Below are positions 55,032 through 62,852 of a DNA stretch of 64,000 nt, piece after piece. A model generated the notes under the pieces. The model saw only the letters and a list, made by a program, of their open reading frames with translations. It did not search any database and was not told the origin of the DNA. The translations under genes were made by a program, and so were the position numbers. The DNA comes from SFHK01 sp963618055 (GTDB lineage: Bacteria > Bacillota > Clostridia > Christensenellales > Aristaeellaceae): positions 1 through 64,000 of the forward strand of contig CAVERI010000005.1 in NCBI GenBank assembly GCA_963618055.1, written 5' to 3'. The stretch's first letter is position 1. Every line of letters begins with the position of its first letter.

Positions 55032-55652
55032 TCAGCAATAATCAAGGATGGTGGCGAAATCGCGCGCGGGAAGCGTCAGCTCCCGGCTATGCGCACGGCG
55101 CGCGCCGGTCGCGTTGACGAACGCGGTCTCGTCGGCAATCGGGAAATCGATGACGGGGGTTTTGTAGTGCATGGGAACGACGGCCTTCGGCTTCGCCTCG
55201 CGGATGATGGCGAGCGCCTGCTCGGTGTCGATGGTGTAAAAGCCGCCGATGGGAATCAGCATCAGCGACGCGCCGGAGAGAAACGCGATCTGGCGCGCGT
55301 CCGGCATGTGGCCGAGGTCGCCCAAATGCACCACCGTCTCGCTGCCGAACTGAAATTTGAAAAGCAGGTTCGTTCCGCGCTTCGCGCCGTGCGCGTCGTC
55401 ATGAAACGAGGGAATGGCTTCCACGCGCGCGCCGCCCAGCGTCCAAACGCCCTCAGTATCGAGAATCCGCTTCGGCCCTGTGAGCGAGGACGGGTCGTTG
55501 TGGTCATGATGCGCGTGACTGATCGTCACCACGTCGGCATGGTCGGCTGGACGGGCGTAGCCGACGGAAGCGTCAAACGGGTCAGTCACAAAGGTAAAGC
55601 CGTTGTCCAGCGTAAGGGTAAAGCAGGCGTGTCCATTGAAACGAAGCTTCAT
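55032..55652 (-). CDS. UPF0173-type metal-dependent hydrolase (metallo-beta-lactamase fold)
   Basis: A 206-residue metallo-beta-lactamase-fold hydrolase. The metal motif SHAHHDHND (HxHxDH type), FHDDAHG, HLGDLGHMP and the C-terminal VPMHYKTP are visible. The short length and sequence match the UPF0173/YtkL group, whose biological substrate is unknown. Start at 55652 follows GAAGGAGGA, with the upstream small gene's stop two bases away. Confidence 0.92.
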   Translation of the reverse strand: MKLRFNGHACFTLTLDNGFTFVTDPFDASVGYARPADHADVVTISHAHHDHNDPSSLTGPKRILDTEGVWTLGGARVEAIPSFHDDAHGAKRGTNLLFKFQFGSETVVHLGDLGHMPDARQIAFLSGASLMLIPIGGFYTIDTEQALAIIREAKPKAVVPMHYKTPVIDFPIADETAFVNATGARRAHSRELTLPARDFATILDYC

Positions 55653-55653
55653 T

Positions 55654-56031
55654 TTATCTTCCTCCTTCAAAAATCGATTTGAGAAACCGCGTGTCCTCCG
55701 CGCGGCGCAGCCGCAGGCACTCGGCAAGCGCCTCGCGCAGCGCGCGGTCGCGAGCTTCGGGCGCGGCCTTGAGAAGCCGAAGGTAGAGCCCGCGAAGCGC
55801 CTCGGGTACGTCCGGCAGCCGCGGCGAAAGAAACAGAAGCCCGCTCTCGCAGTGCAGCGTAAACAACGCTTCCAAAGAGGGGATAGCCGTAGCCCTGCGC
55901 CGGGGCGCGTCCGAGACGAACAGCGCGCGCCCGCGATCCGCGCGAACGAACGCGCCGCAGGGTCTGAGCGCTGCAAGGGCCGCGTCCTTCAGGCGCGCGT
56001 ATTCCGCGTCGAGCAGGGGATAAACGTTCAT
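55654..56031 (-). CDS. small protein between nnr and UPF0173 gene, unknown
   Basis: 125 residues, Arg-, Ala- and Leu-rich, mainly helical. No family recognised. Its start overlaps the nnr stop by four bases (ATGA) and its stop is two bases from the next start, so spacing argues for a real, translationally coupled gene. Confidence 0.68.
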   Translation of the reverse strand: MNVYPLLDAEYARLKDAALAALRPCGAFVRADRGRALFVSDAPRRRATAIPSLEALFTLHCESGLLFLSPRLPDVPEALRGLYLRLLKAAPEARDRALREALAECLRLRRAEDTRFLKSIFEGGR

Positions 56032-57527
56032 CGGCGCGGCTCCTCAAGGGAAAGAAACGCGCGCGGCAGCGCTTCGATCAGGTCGGTCGGCAGCAAGGAG
56101 AACGTGCCCTTCTCCGCGGCGGCCAGCTCTCCGGCGCGGCCATGCAGCTCGCTGCCCAGCCAAAGCGCCGTCGTGGGGGAGAGCCCCTGCGCCAGCAGCG
56201 CGCCAACGATGCCGGTGAGCGCGTCGCCGCTGCCGCCCTTCGCCATGCCCACGCTGCCGGACGCGGAGAGGAAGCGGCCGTCTCCGACGATCAGCGAGCA
56301 GGCGCCCTTCAGAAGCACCGCGGGGGCGAGCGCGTGCAGGCACACCGCGGCTTCCATGGCCGGGAGCATTCCGCCGTTCAGCCGCGCGGCCTCGCCGGGA
56401 TGCGGGGTCAGCGCGCAATTCGCGTGAAGAAGCGCGCGCAAAGAAGCATCCTTCGCGATCAGATTCAGTGCGTCCGCGTCCAATACGGCAGGCAGCCCAC
56501 TCTCCAGAATCACGCGGACGCATTCGCCGCTCGCGCGCATGGAAAGTCCGCAGCCCGCGGCAACGGCGGTCTTCCCGTGCAGCGCGCCGCGCAGAAGGGG
56601 AGCCGCGTCGGCGTTCAGCGCGCCGTTCGTCTCCGGCAGGGGGATGCACATAGCCTCTGGCGCGAGCGTTTGCAGGATGGGCAGGCAGCTTTCGGGGCAG
56701 GCGACGGTGGTCAGTCCCACGCCCGCGCGCAGGGCGGCGCGGGTACACATCGCCGCCGCGCCCGCCATGCCGCGCGAGCCCGCGACGATCAACAGATGCC
56801 CGAAATCGTTCTTGTGCGCCGTGCGCCTGCGCGAAGGCAGCGCACGCGCCGCGTCCGAAGCGTCGACGAGGCACAGAGCGTCCTTCGGCAGAAGTTCGGC
56901 GGGAATGCCTATGTCCCGCACGAGGAGCTCTCCGCACACGTCCATGCCGCCGCCGAGCCAGTGGCCGGGCTTGGCCGTCTGGAACGCGACGGTCACGTCC
57001 GCGCGGACGCACGGCGAAAACACCGTTCCGTCGTCAGCGGACAGGCCGGATGGAATGTCCGCGCTGATCGTGAGCGAACCGGCCTCTCGGTCGGCGTTCA
57101 TGCGCTCGATCACGCGCGCGGCGTCGCCCTCGGGCGCGCGGGAAAGGCCGATGCCGAACAGGCAGTCCGCCCACGCGTCGGGGCGGGGAATCGCGTCGAG
57201 CCCGCGAACGTCCGCGAACGCGAACACCGTGCCGCGGGCGCGTTCGCAGTTTCGAATCGCGTCGGCGGTGCGCGGCTGTCCGACGGGCAGGATGATGGCG
57301 CGGCCGCCCTTTTCGGCGAACAGGCGCGCGGCGGCATAGCCGTCTCCGCCGTTCCCGCCGGTTCCGCACGCAAACACGCACGTCTTCCCGCGTCCGTCCA
57401 GCGCACGCAAAAGCTCGCTGCACAGCGCTTCGGCGGCGCGCTCCATCAGCTCGATGGCGGAAACACCGGTGTCAAAGTATGCCTGTTCCATGTCGCGCAT
57501 CTGCCGCGCGGTCAATATTGGCTTCAT
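56028..57527 (-). CDS. nnr: bifunctional NAD(P)H-hydrate epimerase/dehydratase
   Basis: Repairs hydrated NAD(P)H. The 499 residues consist of the YjeF-N epimerase (residues 1-210: MRDMEQAYFDTG, CGTGGNGGDGYAAARL, SADIPSGLSADDG) and the YjeF-C ADP-dependent dehydratase (215-499: HKNDFGHLLIVAGSRGMAGAA, LTPHPGEAARLNG, LLKGACSLI, GMAKGGSGDALTGI). Length and order are as in other bacteria. Start has GGAGGA upstream. Confidence 0.97.
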   Translation of the reverse strand: MKPILTARQMRDMEQAYFDTGVSAIELMERAAEALCSELLRALDGRGKTCVFACGTGGNGGDGYAAARLFAEKGGRAIILPVGQPRTADAIRNCERARGTVFAFADVRGLDAIPRPDAWADCLFGIGLSRAPEGDAARVIERMNADREAGSLTISADIPSGLSADDGTVFSPCVRADVTVAFQTAKPGHWLGGGMDVCGELLVRDIGIPAELLPKDALCLVDASDAARALPSRRRTAHKNDFGHLLIVAGSRGMAGAAAMCTRAALRAGVGLTTVACPESCLPILQTLAPEAMCIPLPETNGALNADAAPLLRGALHGKTAVAAGCGLSMRASGECVRVILESGLPAVLDADALNLIAKDASLRALLHANCALTPHPGEAARLNGGMLPAMEAAVCLHALAPAVLLKGACSLIVGDGRFLSASGSVGMAKGGSGDALTGIVGALLAQGLSPTTALWLGSELHGRAGELAAAEKGTFSLLPTDLIEALPRAFLSLEEPRR

Positions 57528-57574
57528 GAAGGATTCCTCCGTTGTCTGAAAATCCGTTTTCCGCTACATGTACA

Positions 57575-57847
57575 TGTACCCCATCAGCTCACGCACGGAA
57601 ACGTCTACGGCGCGCACGATGGGCTGGCCGCGGTCAGACGTATTCACACTCCGCGCGTCGTCGTTGTCAAAATCGCGCGGGAAACCACACCTCCGCGCGG
57701 AAACACGTTCCGTTCGTGCTGCACATATCCCATCAGCCCACGCACGGAAACGTCTCCGGCGCGCACGATGGGCTGGCCGCGGTCAGACGTATTCACACTC
57801 CGTGCGCCGTCGTTGGCAAAATCGCGCGGAAACACGTTCCGTTCGTG
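57575..57847 (-). repeat. two decayed tandem copies of the birA 3' end
   Basis: Downstream of birA the last ~40 codons of the gene recur twice on the same strand: copy B (about 57720-57835) and copy C (about 57575-57690). Shared text includes TCCGTGCG, GCGCACGATGG and CTGGCCGCGGTC. Copy B is offset 129 bases (43 codons) from birA and reads in frame with it after the TAG stop (RDFANDGA...DRGQPIVRAGDVSVRG...MGYV with CAG in place of TAG). Copy C is 149 bases from copy B, out of frame by two, with 20 extra bases. No other feature fills 57528-57847. Confidence 0.9.
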
Positions 57848-58639
57848 CTACACATATCCCATCTGCCCGCGCACGGAAACATCGCCGGCGCGAACGATGG
57901 TCTGGCCGCGGTCGGGGGTATCGACGATCAGCGCGCCGTCGGCGGCGAAGTCGCGCGCGAAGCCGGCGAAGGCTTCCGTCTGTCCCTGCACGCGGATTTC
58001 CCTTCCCAGCGTCGCGGAGAGCGGACGGATTTCCGAAAGAATCGCGGAAAGGCCGGCACTTTGATACAGCACCCGCGCGTCGTCAAAGCGGCGCACAATT
58101 TCGGTGGCCGCGTCCTCCGGCTGGATTCGCGCGCCGCAGGCGCTTTCCAGCGTCGCCGCCCACGGAAGCTCTGGCGATAGTGCCTGCCCCAGAAGGTTTA
58201 CGCCGATGCCTACGACCGCCCACGCCAGAGATGTTCCGTCCGCGCGCATTTCGGCCAGCATGCCCGCGATTTTTCGCCCGCCGCACACGAGGTCGTTCGG
58301 CCACTTGATGCGCACCGAATTGTTCGCCCGTTCGTTCAGCGCCTTCGCGGCCGCCAGCGCGGCCACAAATACCAGATCCGCCGCGGCAACGGCGGGCAGA
58401 GCGCCCGGCGCGGGGCGAACCAAGATGGAGAACCACGCGCCTGTGCCCGGTCTGGACAGCCATTTGCGGTCGAAGCGGCCGCGTCCGGCGGACTGCTCGC
58501 GCGCGAACGCGACGGCGCCGTCCGGCGCGCCCTCCTCGGCCCATGCCTTCAGGCGCGTGTTCGTGGAATCGGCCAGCTCGTAGACGCGCGCGGTGTGTCC
58601 GGCGAGAAAACTTTCCTTATAAAGGTTTTCGATACTCAT
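57848..58639 (-). CDS. birA: biotin--[acetyl-CoA carboxylase] ligase
   Basis: Attaches biotin to carboxylase carrier domains. The 263 residues have DSTNTRLKAW, the ATP/biotin motif GRGRFDRKW, SILVRPAPG and KWPNDLVCGGRKIAGML. The N-terminal winged helix of repressor-type BirA is absent (group I ligase). The C-terminal SH3-like domain ends AGDVSVRGQMGYV; this tail is repeated downstream. GGGAGG precedes the ATG. Confidence 0.96.
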   Translation of the reverse strand: MSIENLYKESFLAGHTARVYELADSTNTRLKAWAEEGAPDGAVAFAREQSAGRGRFDRKWLSRPGTGAWFSILVRPAPGALPAVAAADLVFVAALAAAKALNERANNSVRIKWPNDLVCGGRKIAGMLAEMRADGTSLAWAVVGIGVNLLGQALSPELPWAATLESACGARIQPEDAATEIVRRFDDARVLYQSAGLSAILSEIRPLSATLGREIRVQGQTEAFAGFARDFAADGALIVDTPDRGQTIVRAGDVSVRGQMGYV

Positions 58640-58655
58640 GGGAAAGCCTCCCGGT

Positions 58656-58991
58656 TTACTGGTCGAGTTCCTTGCGATGAAGCGATTTTTCGGTGCTGAA
58701 GCCCTCCGGATAACGCGCCTTGAGCTTGTCGATGTTCGCCTGAAGAATTTCCTCCAGCGTCAGTCCCAGCGCGGTGGCTGTCTCGGCGAGATACCACGCA
58801 ATGTCGCCCAGCTCCTTCGCAAGATGTGCCTTGTCCAGCTCGTGCCCCTGCGCAAGCCATTTTTTCACAATGTCAATCGCTTCGCCCGATTCGCCGCAAA
58901 GCCCCATCACGCCGTTTAAAAGCACGTCGCGCTCGCTCAGCGCCGGGTTCTGCGTCGTCATGGCCAGTTTCTGATATTCGTTGATCGTCAT
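58656..58991 (-). CDS. MazG-like nucleotide pyrophosphohydrolase
   Basis: 111 residues of the all-alpha NTP-PPase superfamily. GLCGESGEAIDIVKKW and AKELGDIAWYLAETA contain the ExxE...ExxD metal-binding pattern. Such proteins clear non-canonical nucleotides. GGAGGACAG precedes the start. It is upstream of birA on the same strand. Confidence 0.9.
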   Translation of the reverse strand: MTINEYQKLAMTTQNPALSERDVLLNGVMGLCGESGEAIDIVKKWLAQGHELDKAHLAKELGDIAWYLAETATALGLTLEEILQANIDKLKARYPEGFSTEKSLHRKELDQ

Positions 58992-59056
58992 AGGTCTGTC
59001 CTCCGGTTCCGTTTTCTACAGTATAGCAAACGGAAATCGGCGCGTCAAGAAAGAGG

Positions 59057-59085
59057 TAGACGAAGTTCATAGCCCGTGCTATAAT
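59057..59085 (+). promoter_or_regulatory. putative sigma-A promoter
   Basis: TAGACG (59057-59062), 17-base spacer, perfect TATAAT (59080-59085), 31 bases before the next start. Confidence 0.6.
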
Positions 59086-59115
59086 ATACACAAAAATGGA
59101 AAGGAAGAAACAAAA

Positions 59116-60249
59116 ATGAAACGTGGAATCGCGATGCTTCTGGCGCTTTTGCTGGCGCTGTCCTTTACGGCGGCTGCCGAGGCATCTACTTCGACGGAGG
59201 AATGGATGATCGGAGAGACAATCGAGCTGGCGAAGCGGATTCAGGCGCTCGGCGCGGACGAGGCGTATGGACGCATGTATTCGTCGGACGAGCAGATTCT
59301 CTCCGTCGGCAGGACGGCGGCGCAGATGACGATCCCGGACGCTTCGAAGGCGACGGTGGCCTATCTAAGCCTGAACGCGCTCATGATGAACGGAGCCGGG
59401 CTTGCGCTGGAGTTTTCAGAGGAAGCCGGACGTGCGCTGAACGCGCAAATCGGCGGCATGTTGCTTCAAATGACGGCTAACGCGTATGGCGTTTATGCGA
59501 CCGCGGGGACGAGCGTCTATCACGCGGAAGAGGTTTACACCGGATTTGACGCGCTTCCAAGCGCGGTTGTGCTGCTGGACTGCGACACGGCGGCGGTTGG
59601 CGCGGCTTTCTCGATGAGAGATAACGGCGTTGTAACGGCAACGGCTATGTTGCTGCCCGCGGGCGTTTCGGACATGTTTTCCGCGATTGGCGCGCCTGCG
59701 GCGCCGGTGGAGAGCCGAACCATTCAGGCAACCGAGGGAGACGACTGGTATGAGGCCGCGGCGCTTGACGCGGCGGCGCGGCTGAAGCTTCTGATGTCGG
59801 ACGGGATGTATGTGGAAGGCATGGGCGCGTCCGACGAGATCAAGGCCGTTCTTGACGGCTATGCCGCGGGCGAGGACGCGGGCATGGAATGCGTGCGGGA
59901 GATCGTTCCCTCGAAGGACATTCTGCCGCATATGAGCTTTGAAAATGAGACGCAAAAGCGGTTCATGACCGAGAATCTGGCTTCTCAGCTGCCGACGATT
60001 CTGCTTGGGCGCAAGGGCGCTGCGGAGCTTGCGGCGGGAGGCGTGGTGAACGCGGCGCTTTACTACAGCGGTTTTCCGGATTTCGAGAGCCGCGTGGTGT
60101 TCGTGGACGCGAAAACGTTTATCGCGGGCGTCTCGCTTACGAACATGGGCAAGGGTGTTGTGTGCGTGCGCGCAATTCCCATGCCTGACGATATTCTGAA
60201 CGATTTCTCTGAAACGGACATTCCGGACATGCTCGGAATGGCGGGCTGA
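59116..60249 (+). CDS. secreted protein of unknown function (377 aa)
   Basis: A clear signal peptide (MKRGIAMLLALLLALSFTAAAEA) is followed by an Ala-rich, mostly helical protein with no motif I recognise. Repeated use of small residues and segments such as YHAEEVYTGFDALPSAVVLLDCDTA suggest a globular fold. It has its own promoter; AAAGGAAGAAA precedes the ATG. No terminator is evident after it. Confidence 0.82.
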   Translation: MKRGIAMLLALLLALSFTAAAEASTSTEEWMIGETIELAKRIQALGADEAYGRMYSSDEQILSVGRTAAQMTIPDASKATVAYLSLNALMMNGAGLALEFSEEAGRALNAQIGGMLLQMTANAYGVYATAGTSVYHAEEVYTGFDALPSAVVLLDCDTAAVGAAFSMRDNGVVTATAMLLPAGVSDMFSAIGAPAAPVESRTIQATEGDDWYEAAALDAAARLKLLMSDGMYVEGMGASDEIKAVLDGYAAGEDAGMECVREIVPSKDILPHMSFENETQKRFMTENLASQLPTILLGRKGAAELAAGGVVNAALYYSGFPDFESRVVFVDAKTFIAGVSLTNMGKGVVCVRAIPMPDDILNDFSETDIPDMLGMAG

Positions 60250-60269
60250 AAAGCTAACCCAAAATATGG

Positions 60270-60298
60270 TTGAATTTTGCGGGGCGAGTGGGTATAAT
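60270..60298 (+). promoter_or_regulatory. sigma-A promoter of DUF1292 gene
   Basis: TTGAAT (60270-60275), 17-base spacer, perfect TATAAT (60293-60298). Confidence 0.75.
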
Positions 60299-60344
60299 AC
60301 CATTGTCCGCAGAGAATGCGAATCATCCGAAGGGAGAAAAAATC

Positions 60345-60674
60345 ATGGACGAAGAGCTCGATCTCGTAGTGTTTGAGGACGATCAGGGAAACCAGATCAC
60401 GATGGAGGTCATCGATTACTTCTTCTACGAGGGTCAGGAATACGCAATGCTGACCGATTATCAGGAGGACAGCGAGTGCGACGCGTGCGAGAAGGAAGAT
60501 TGCGAAGGCTGCCCGGAGCAGGAAATCGTGATCATGCGCGTGGAGCCCGTGGGCGACGATGAGGAAGAATTCGTGCCCGTGGACGAGGAGCTTGCCAGCC
60601 GTCTGATTGAAATGATCGAGAGCGGCGCGTTTGACGATGACTTTGAGGAAGAGGAAGACGACGAGGAGCCGTAA
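60345..60674 (+). CDS. DUF1292 family protein with CxxC-x4-CxxC insert
   Basis: A 109-residue acidic protein with the DUF1292 pattern (LDLVVFEDDQGNQITMEVIDYFFYEGQEYAML) like YrzB of Bacillus. Residues 45-56 carry four cysteines in a CxxC-x4-CxxC pattern, probably a metal site, which is not seen in the DUF1292 half of the RuvX fusion at 8145-8477. Poly-acidic tail. GGGAGAAA precedes the ATG. Function unknown. Confidence 0.88.
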   Translation: MDEELDLVVFEDDQGNQITMEVIDYFFYEGQEYAMLTDYQEDSECDACEKEDCEGCPEQEIVIMRVEPVGDDEEEFVPVDEELASRLIEMIESGAFDDDFEEEEDDEEP

Positions 60675-60686
60675 ATTCGACCTCTG

Positions 60687-60717
60687 ACCGGCGGAGCCAA
60701 ACGCCCGCCGGTTTTTT
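60687..60717 (+). terminator. terminator after DUF1292 gene
   Basis: ACCGGCGG (60687-60694) pairs with CCGCCGGT (60705-60712), followed by six T. Confidence 0.85.
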
Positions 60718-60754
60718 CTTGTCTTTATGTACGCCTTCAGGAAGGAAGAAGCAA

Positions 60755-61591
60755 ATGCAAATCACCGTACAGGCACAGGCGAAAATCAACTGGGCACTGG
60801 ATATTCTCTCAAGGCGCGCGGACGGCTATCACGAGATGGATATGCTGATGCAGAAAATCGCGCTGGCCGACGAAATCCGCTTTGAAATCGCAAGATGGAC
60901 GACTCTGACCGTCAACGGCCATCTGATTTCGAACGCCGAGAAGAACCTGATTGTGCGCGCGGCCAAGCTGCTCAACGAATATATGGGCGAGAAGCGCGGC
61001 GTTCGGATTACGCTTTCCAAGCGCATTCCCGTGCGCGCGGGTCTGGGCGGCGGCAGCGCCGACTGTGCCGCGGCGCTTTTGACGCTGAACGACCTGTGGG
61101 GCTTCCGGCTTCCAGTTAAGACGCTGAAAAAGCTGGCGCTCAGCTTGGGCGCGGACGTGCCGTATTGCATGGAAAACGATTTCTGCCGCGTGCGCGGAAT
61201 TGGCGAGGACGTTCAGACGCTGGAAAACGCGCCGGGGATTCCGTTGGTCGTGGCGTGCGTAAGCCCGGGGCTTTCGACGCAGGCGGTGTTTGCCAATTTT
61301 GACGAGGCGGGAGATTCGCCACTGAACGTGCCGATGGAGAAGCTGTATGCCTGCCTGTCCTCCGGCGATTTCCGCGCCGCGGACGAAATCAGCGGGAACG
61401 CGCTGGAGCGCGCCGCGATTCGCCTGCTTCCGGCCGTCGCGGACACCATGGAGCGGATGCGCGCCTGCGGTTCTTTGTATACGCGCATGTCCGGAAGCGG
61501 CTCGGCCGTGTTTGGCGTGTTTGAAACCGCGGACAAGGCGCGCGAGGCTGCGCAGATGATTGAAGGCGCGACCGCGACGGAAACCGTCTGA
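60755..61591 (+). CDS. ispE: 4-diphosphocytidyl-2-C-methyl-D-erythritol kinase
   Basis: GHMP kinase of the MEP isoprenoid pathway, 278 residues. AQAKINWALDIL at the N-terminus, the ATP-binding motif PVRAGLGGGSADCAA near residue 92, LGADVPYC and the C-terminal MSGSGSAVFGVF are typical. The ATG at 60755 follows AGGAAGGAAG; an earlier ATG at 60725-60727 region is out of frame with it or lacks a site. It lies directly upstream of spoIIR, as in some clostridia. Confidence 0.95.
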   Translation: MQITVQAQAKINWALDILSRRADGYHEMDMLMQKIALADEIRFEIARWTTLTVNGHLISNAEKNLIVRAAKLLNEYMGEKRGVRITLSKRIPVRAGLGGGSADCAAALLTLNDLWGFRLPVKTLKKLALSLGADVPYCMENDFCRVRGIGEDVQTLENAPGIPLVVACVSPGLSTQAVFANFDEAGDSPLNVPMEKLYACLSSGDFRAADEISGNALERAAIRLLPAVADTMERMRACGSLYTRMSGSGSAVFGVFETADKAREAAQMIEGATATETV

Positions 61592-61605
61592 TTTTCTCGG
61601 AAAAG

Positions 61606-61636
61606 TGAATAATTTCCCGCGCATTTGCCGACGATA
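61606..61636 (+). promoter_or_regulatory. candidate forespore (sigma-F/G) promoter of spoIIR
   Basis: TGAATA (61606-61611) fits the sigma-G/F -35; 18 bases later GACGATA (61630-61636) is a partial match to the sigma-G -10. No sigma-A promoter is visible in the 73-base gap before spoIIR. Confidence 0.35.
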
Positions 61637-61664
61637 GATGCATAAAACCCGGGAGGTTTGCATC

Positions 61665-62186
61665 ATGCGTCGGCTTTTGTTATGTCTTATTTGTCTTGGA
61701 TTTTTGTTTACATCGGTTTATGAAGCGGAAGCGTCTTCGCCCGTGCGGCTGCACATTGTGGCGGACAGCAACGAACCCGAGGCGCAGAGGCTGAAGCTTC
61801 TCGTGCGGGATCGCGTGGCGCAGGAAGTGCGGGCACTGCTGTCCTCCGCGCGCGGCGAAGCCGAGGCCTGCGCGATTCTGCGTGAAAAGGCCGCCTATCT
61901 TCGCGCTCGCGTGCGGCAGGCGGCGCGGGAAAACGGATACGACGGGCGCGTCGCGATTCGGCAGGGACAAATGTCCTTTCCGGCAAGGTTGTATGGAACG
62001 CTGCTTCTGCCCGCGGACATGTATGACGCGGTGCGCGTAGAGCTTGGCGCGGCGCAGGGGCGAAACTGGTGGTGTGTATTGTATCCGTCGCTCTGCGTTC
62101 GCGGAAGGAAGGATGGGCCGATTCGCTTTTATTCCAGCGTGCGCACGTGGCTTGAGCGGATTCGAAGGGAGGGCTTGGGACTGTGA
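61665..62186 (+). CDS. spoIIR: stage II sporulation protein R
   Basis: Secreted from the forespore to activate SpoIIGA and thus sigma-E in the mother cell. The 173 residues have a signal peptide, VRLHIVADSNEPEAQRLKL, ENGYDGRVAIRQGQMSFP, GTLLLPADMYDAVRVELG and the strongly conserved GRNWWCVLYPSLC. ATG 61665 follows GGGAGG. Its stop overlaps the sleB GTG (GTGA). Confidence 0.96.
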   Translation: MRRLLLCLICLGFLFTSVYEAEASSPVRLHIVADSNEPEAQRLKLLVRDRVAQEVRALLSSARGEAEACAILREKAAYLRARVRQAARENGYDGRVAIRQGQMSFPARLYGTLLLPADMYDAVRVELGAAQGRNWWCVLYPSLCVRGRKDGPIRFYSSVRTWLERIRREGLGL

Positions 62187-62848
62187 AACGAACGACGGCT
62201 TTCCTGCTGGCAATGTCTTTCCTAATCGCTCTATGCCTGCCGCTCGCGCGGGCGGAAATCGTGCTGGAGGTGGGCTCCAGCGGCGCGAATGTGACAAAGG
62301 TGCAGAACCGCCTGATTCAGTATGGATACATGACCGGCAGCGCCGACGGAAAGTACGGCGAAAAGACGCGCGACGCGGTGATTCTGTTTCAGAAGCGCAA
62401 CGGCCTGACGGTGGACGGGCGCGTCGGCAAGGCGACGGCCGCGGCGCTGGGCGTTACGCTTACGTCGTCTACGTCCTCTTCCGCTTCAACGATTGTATCG
62501 GCGGATCAGAAGCTGCTGGCGAAGCTGGTATACGCCGAGGCGCGCGGCGAGAGCTACAAGGGGCAGGTGGCCGTGGCGGCGGTCGTGCTGAACCGCGTGG
62601 CATCCTCCTCGTTCCCGAACACGATTTCGGGCGTGATCTACCAGACGGGCGCGTTTTCATGCGTCAGCAACGGTTCAATCAACAACACGCCGAACGACAC
62701 GGCTATTCGCGCGGCGCTCGACGCAATGAACGGCTGGGACCCGACAAACGGCTGTCTCTACTATTATAATCCCGGAAAGACCAGCGATTCGTGGATTCGC
62801 ACGCGCACGGTCGTTACGGTGATCGGCAATCATTATTTCGCGAGGTAG
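62183..62848 (+). CDS. sleB: spore cortex-lytic enzyme SleB
   Basis: Lytic transglycosylase that degrades the spore cortex in germination. The 221 residues contain a signal peptide, a peptidoglycan-binding domain (GSSGANVTKVQNRLIQYGY, YGEKTRDAVILFQKRNGL; 30-90), a Ser/Thr linker and a hydrolase-2 domain (LAKLVYAEARGESYKGQVA with the catalytic Glu, VLNRV, YYYNPGKTSD). GTG start overlapping spoIIR. ypeB follows, as usual. Confidence 0.97.
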   Translation: MKRTTAFLLAMSFLIALCLPLARAEIVLEVGSSGANVTKVQNRLIQYGYMTGSADGKYGEKTRDAVILFQKRNGLTVDGRVGKATAAALGVTLTSSTSSSASTIVSADQKLLAKLVYAEARGESYKGQVAVAAVVLNRVASSSFPNTISGVIYQTGAFSCVSNGSINNTPNDTAIRAALDAMNGWDPTNGCLYYYNPGKTSDSWIRTRTVVTVIGNHYFAR

Positions 62849-62852
62849 CACA

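Noticed and set aside
57644..57835. A 63-codon frame opposite nothing, downstream of birA, as a gene
   Set aside because: It is copy B of the birA tail without a start or ribosome-binding site; treated as a repeat.
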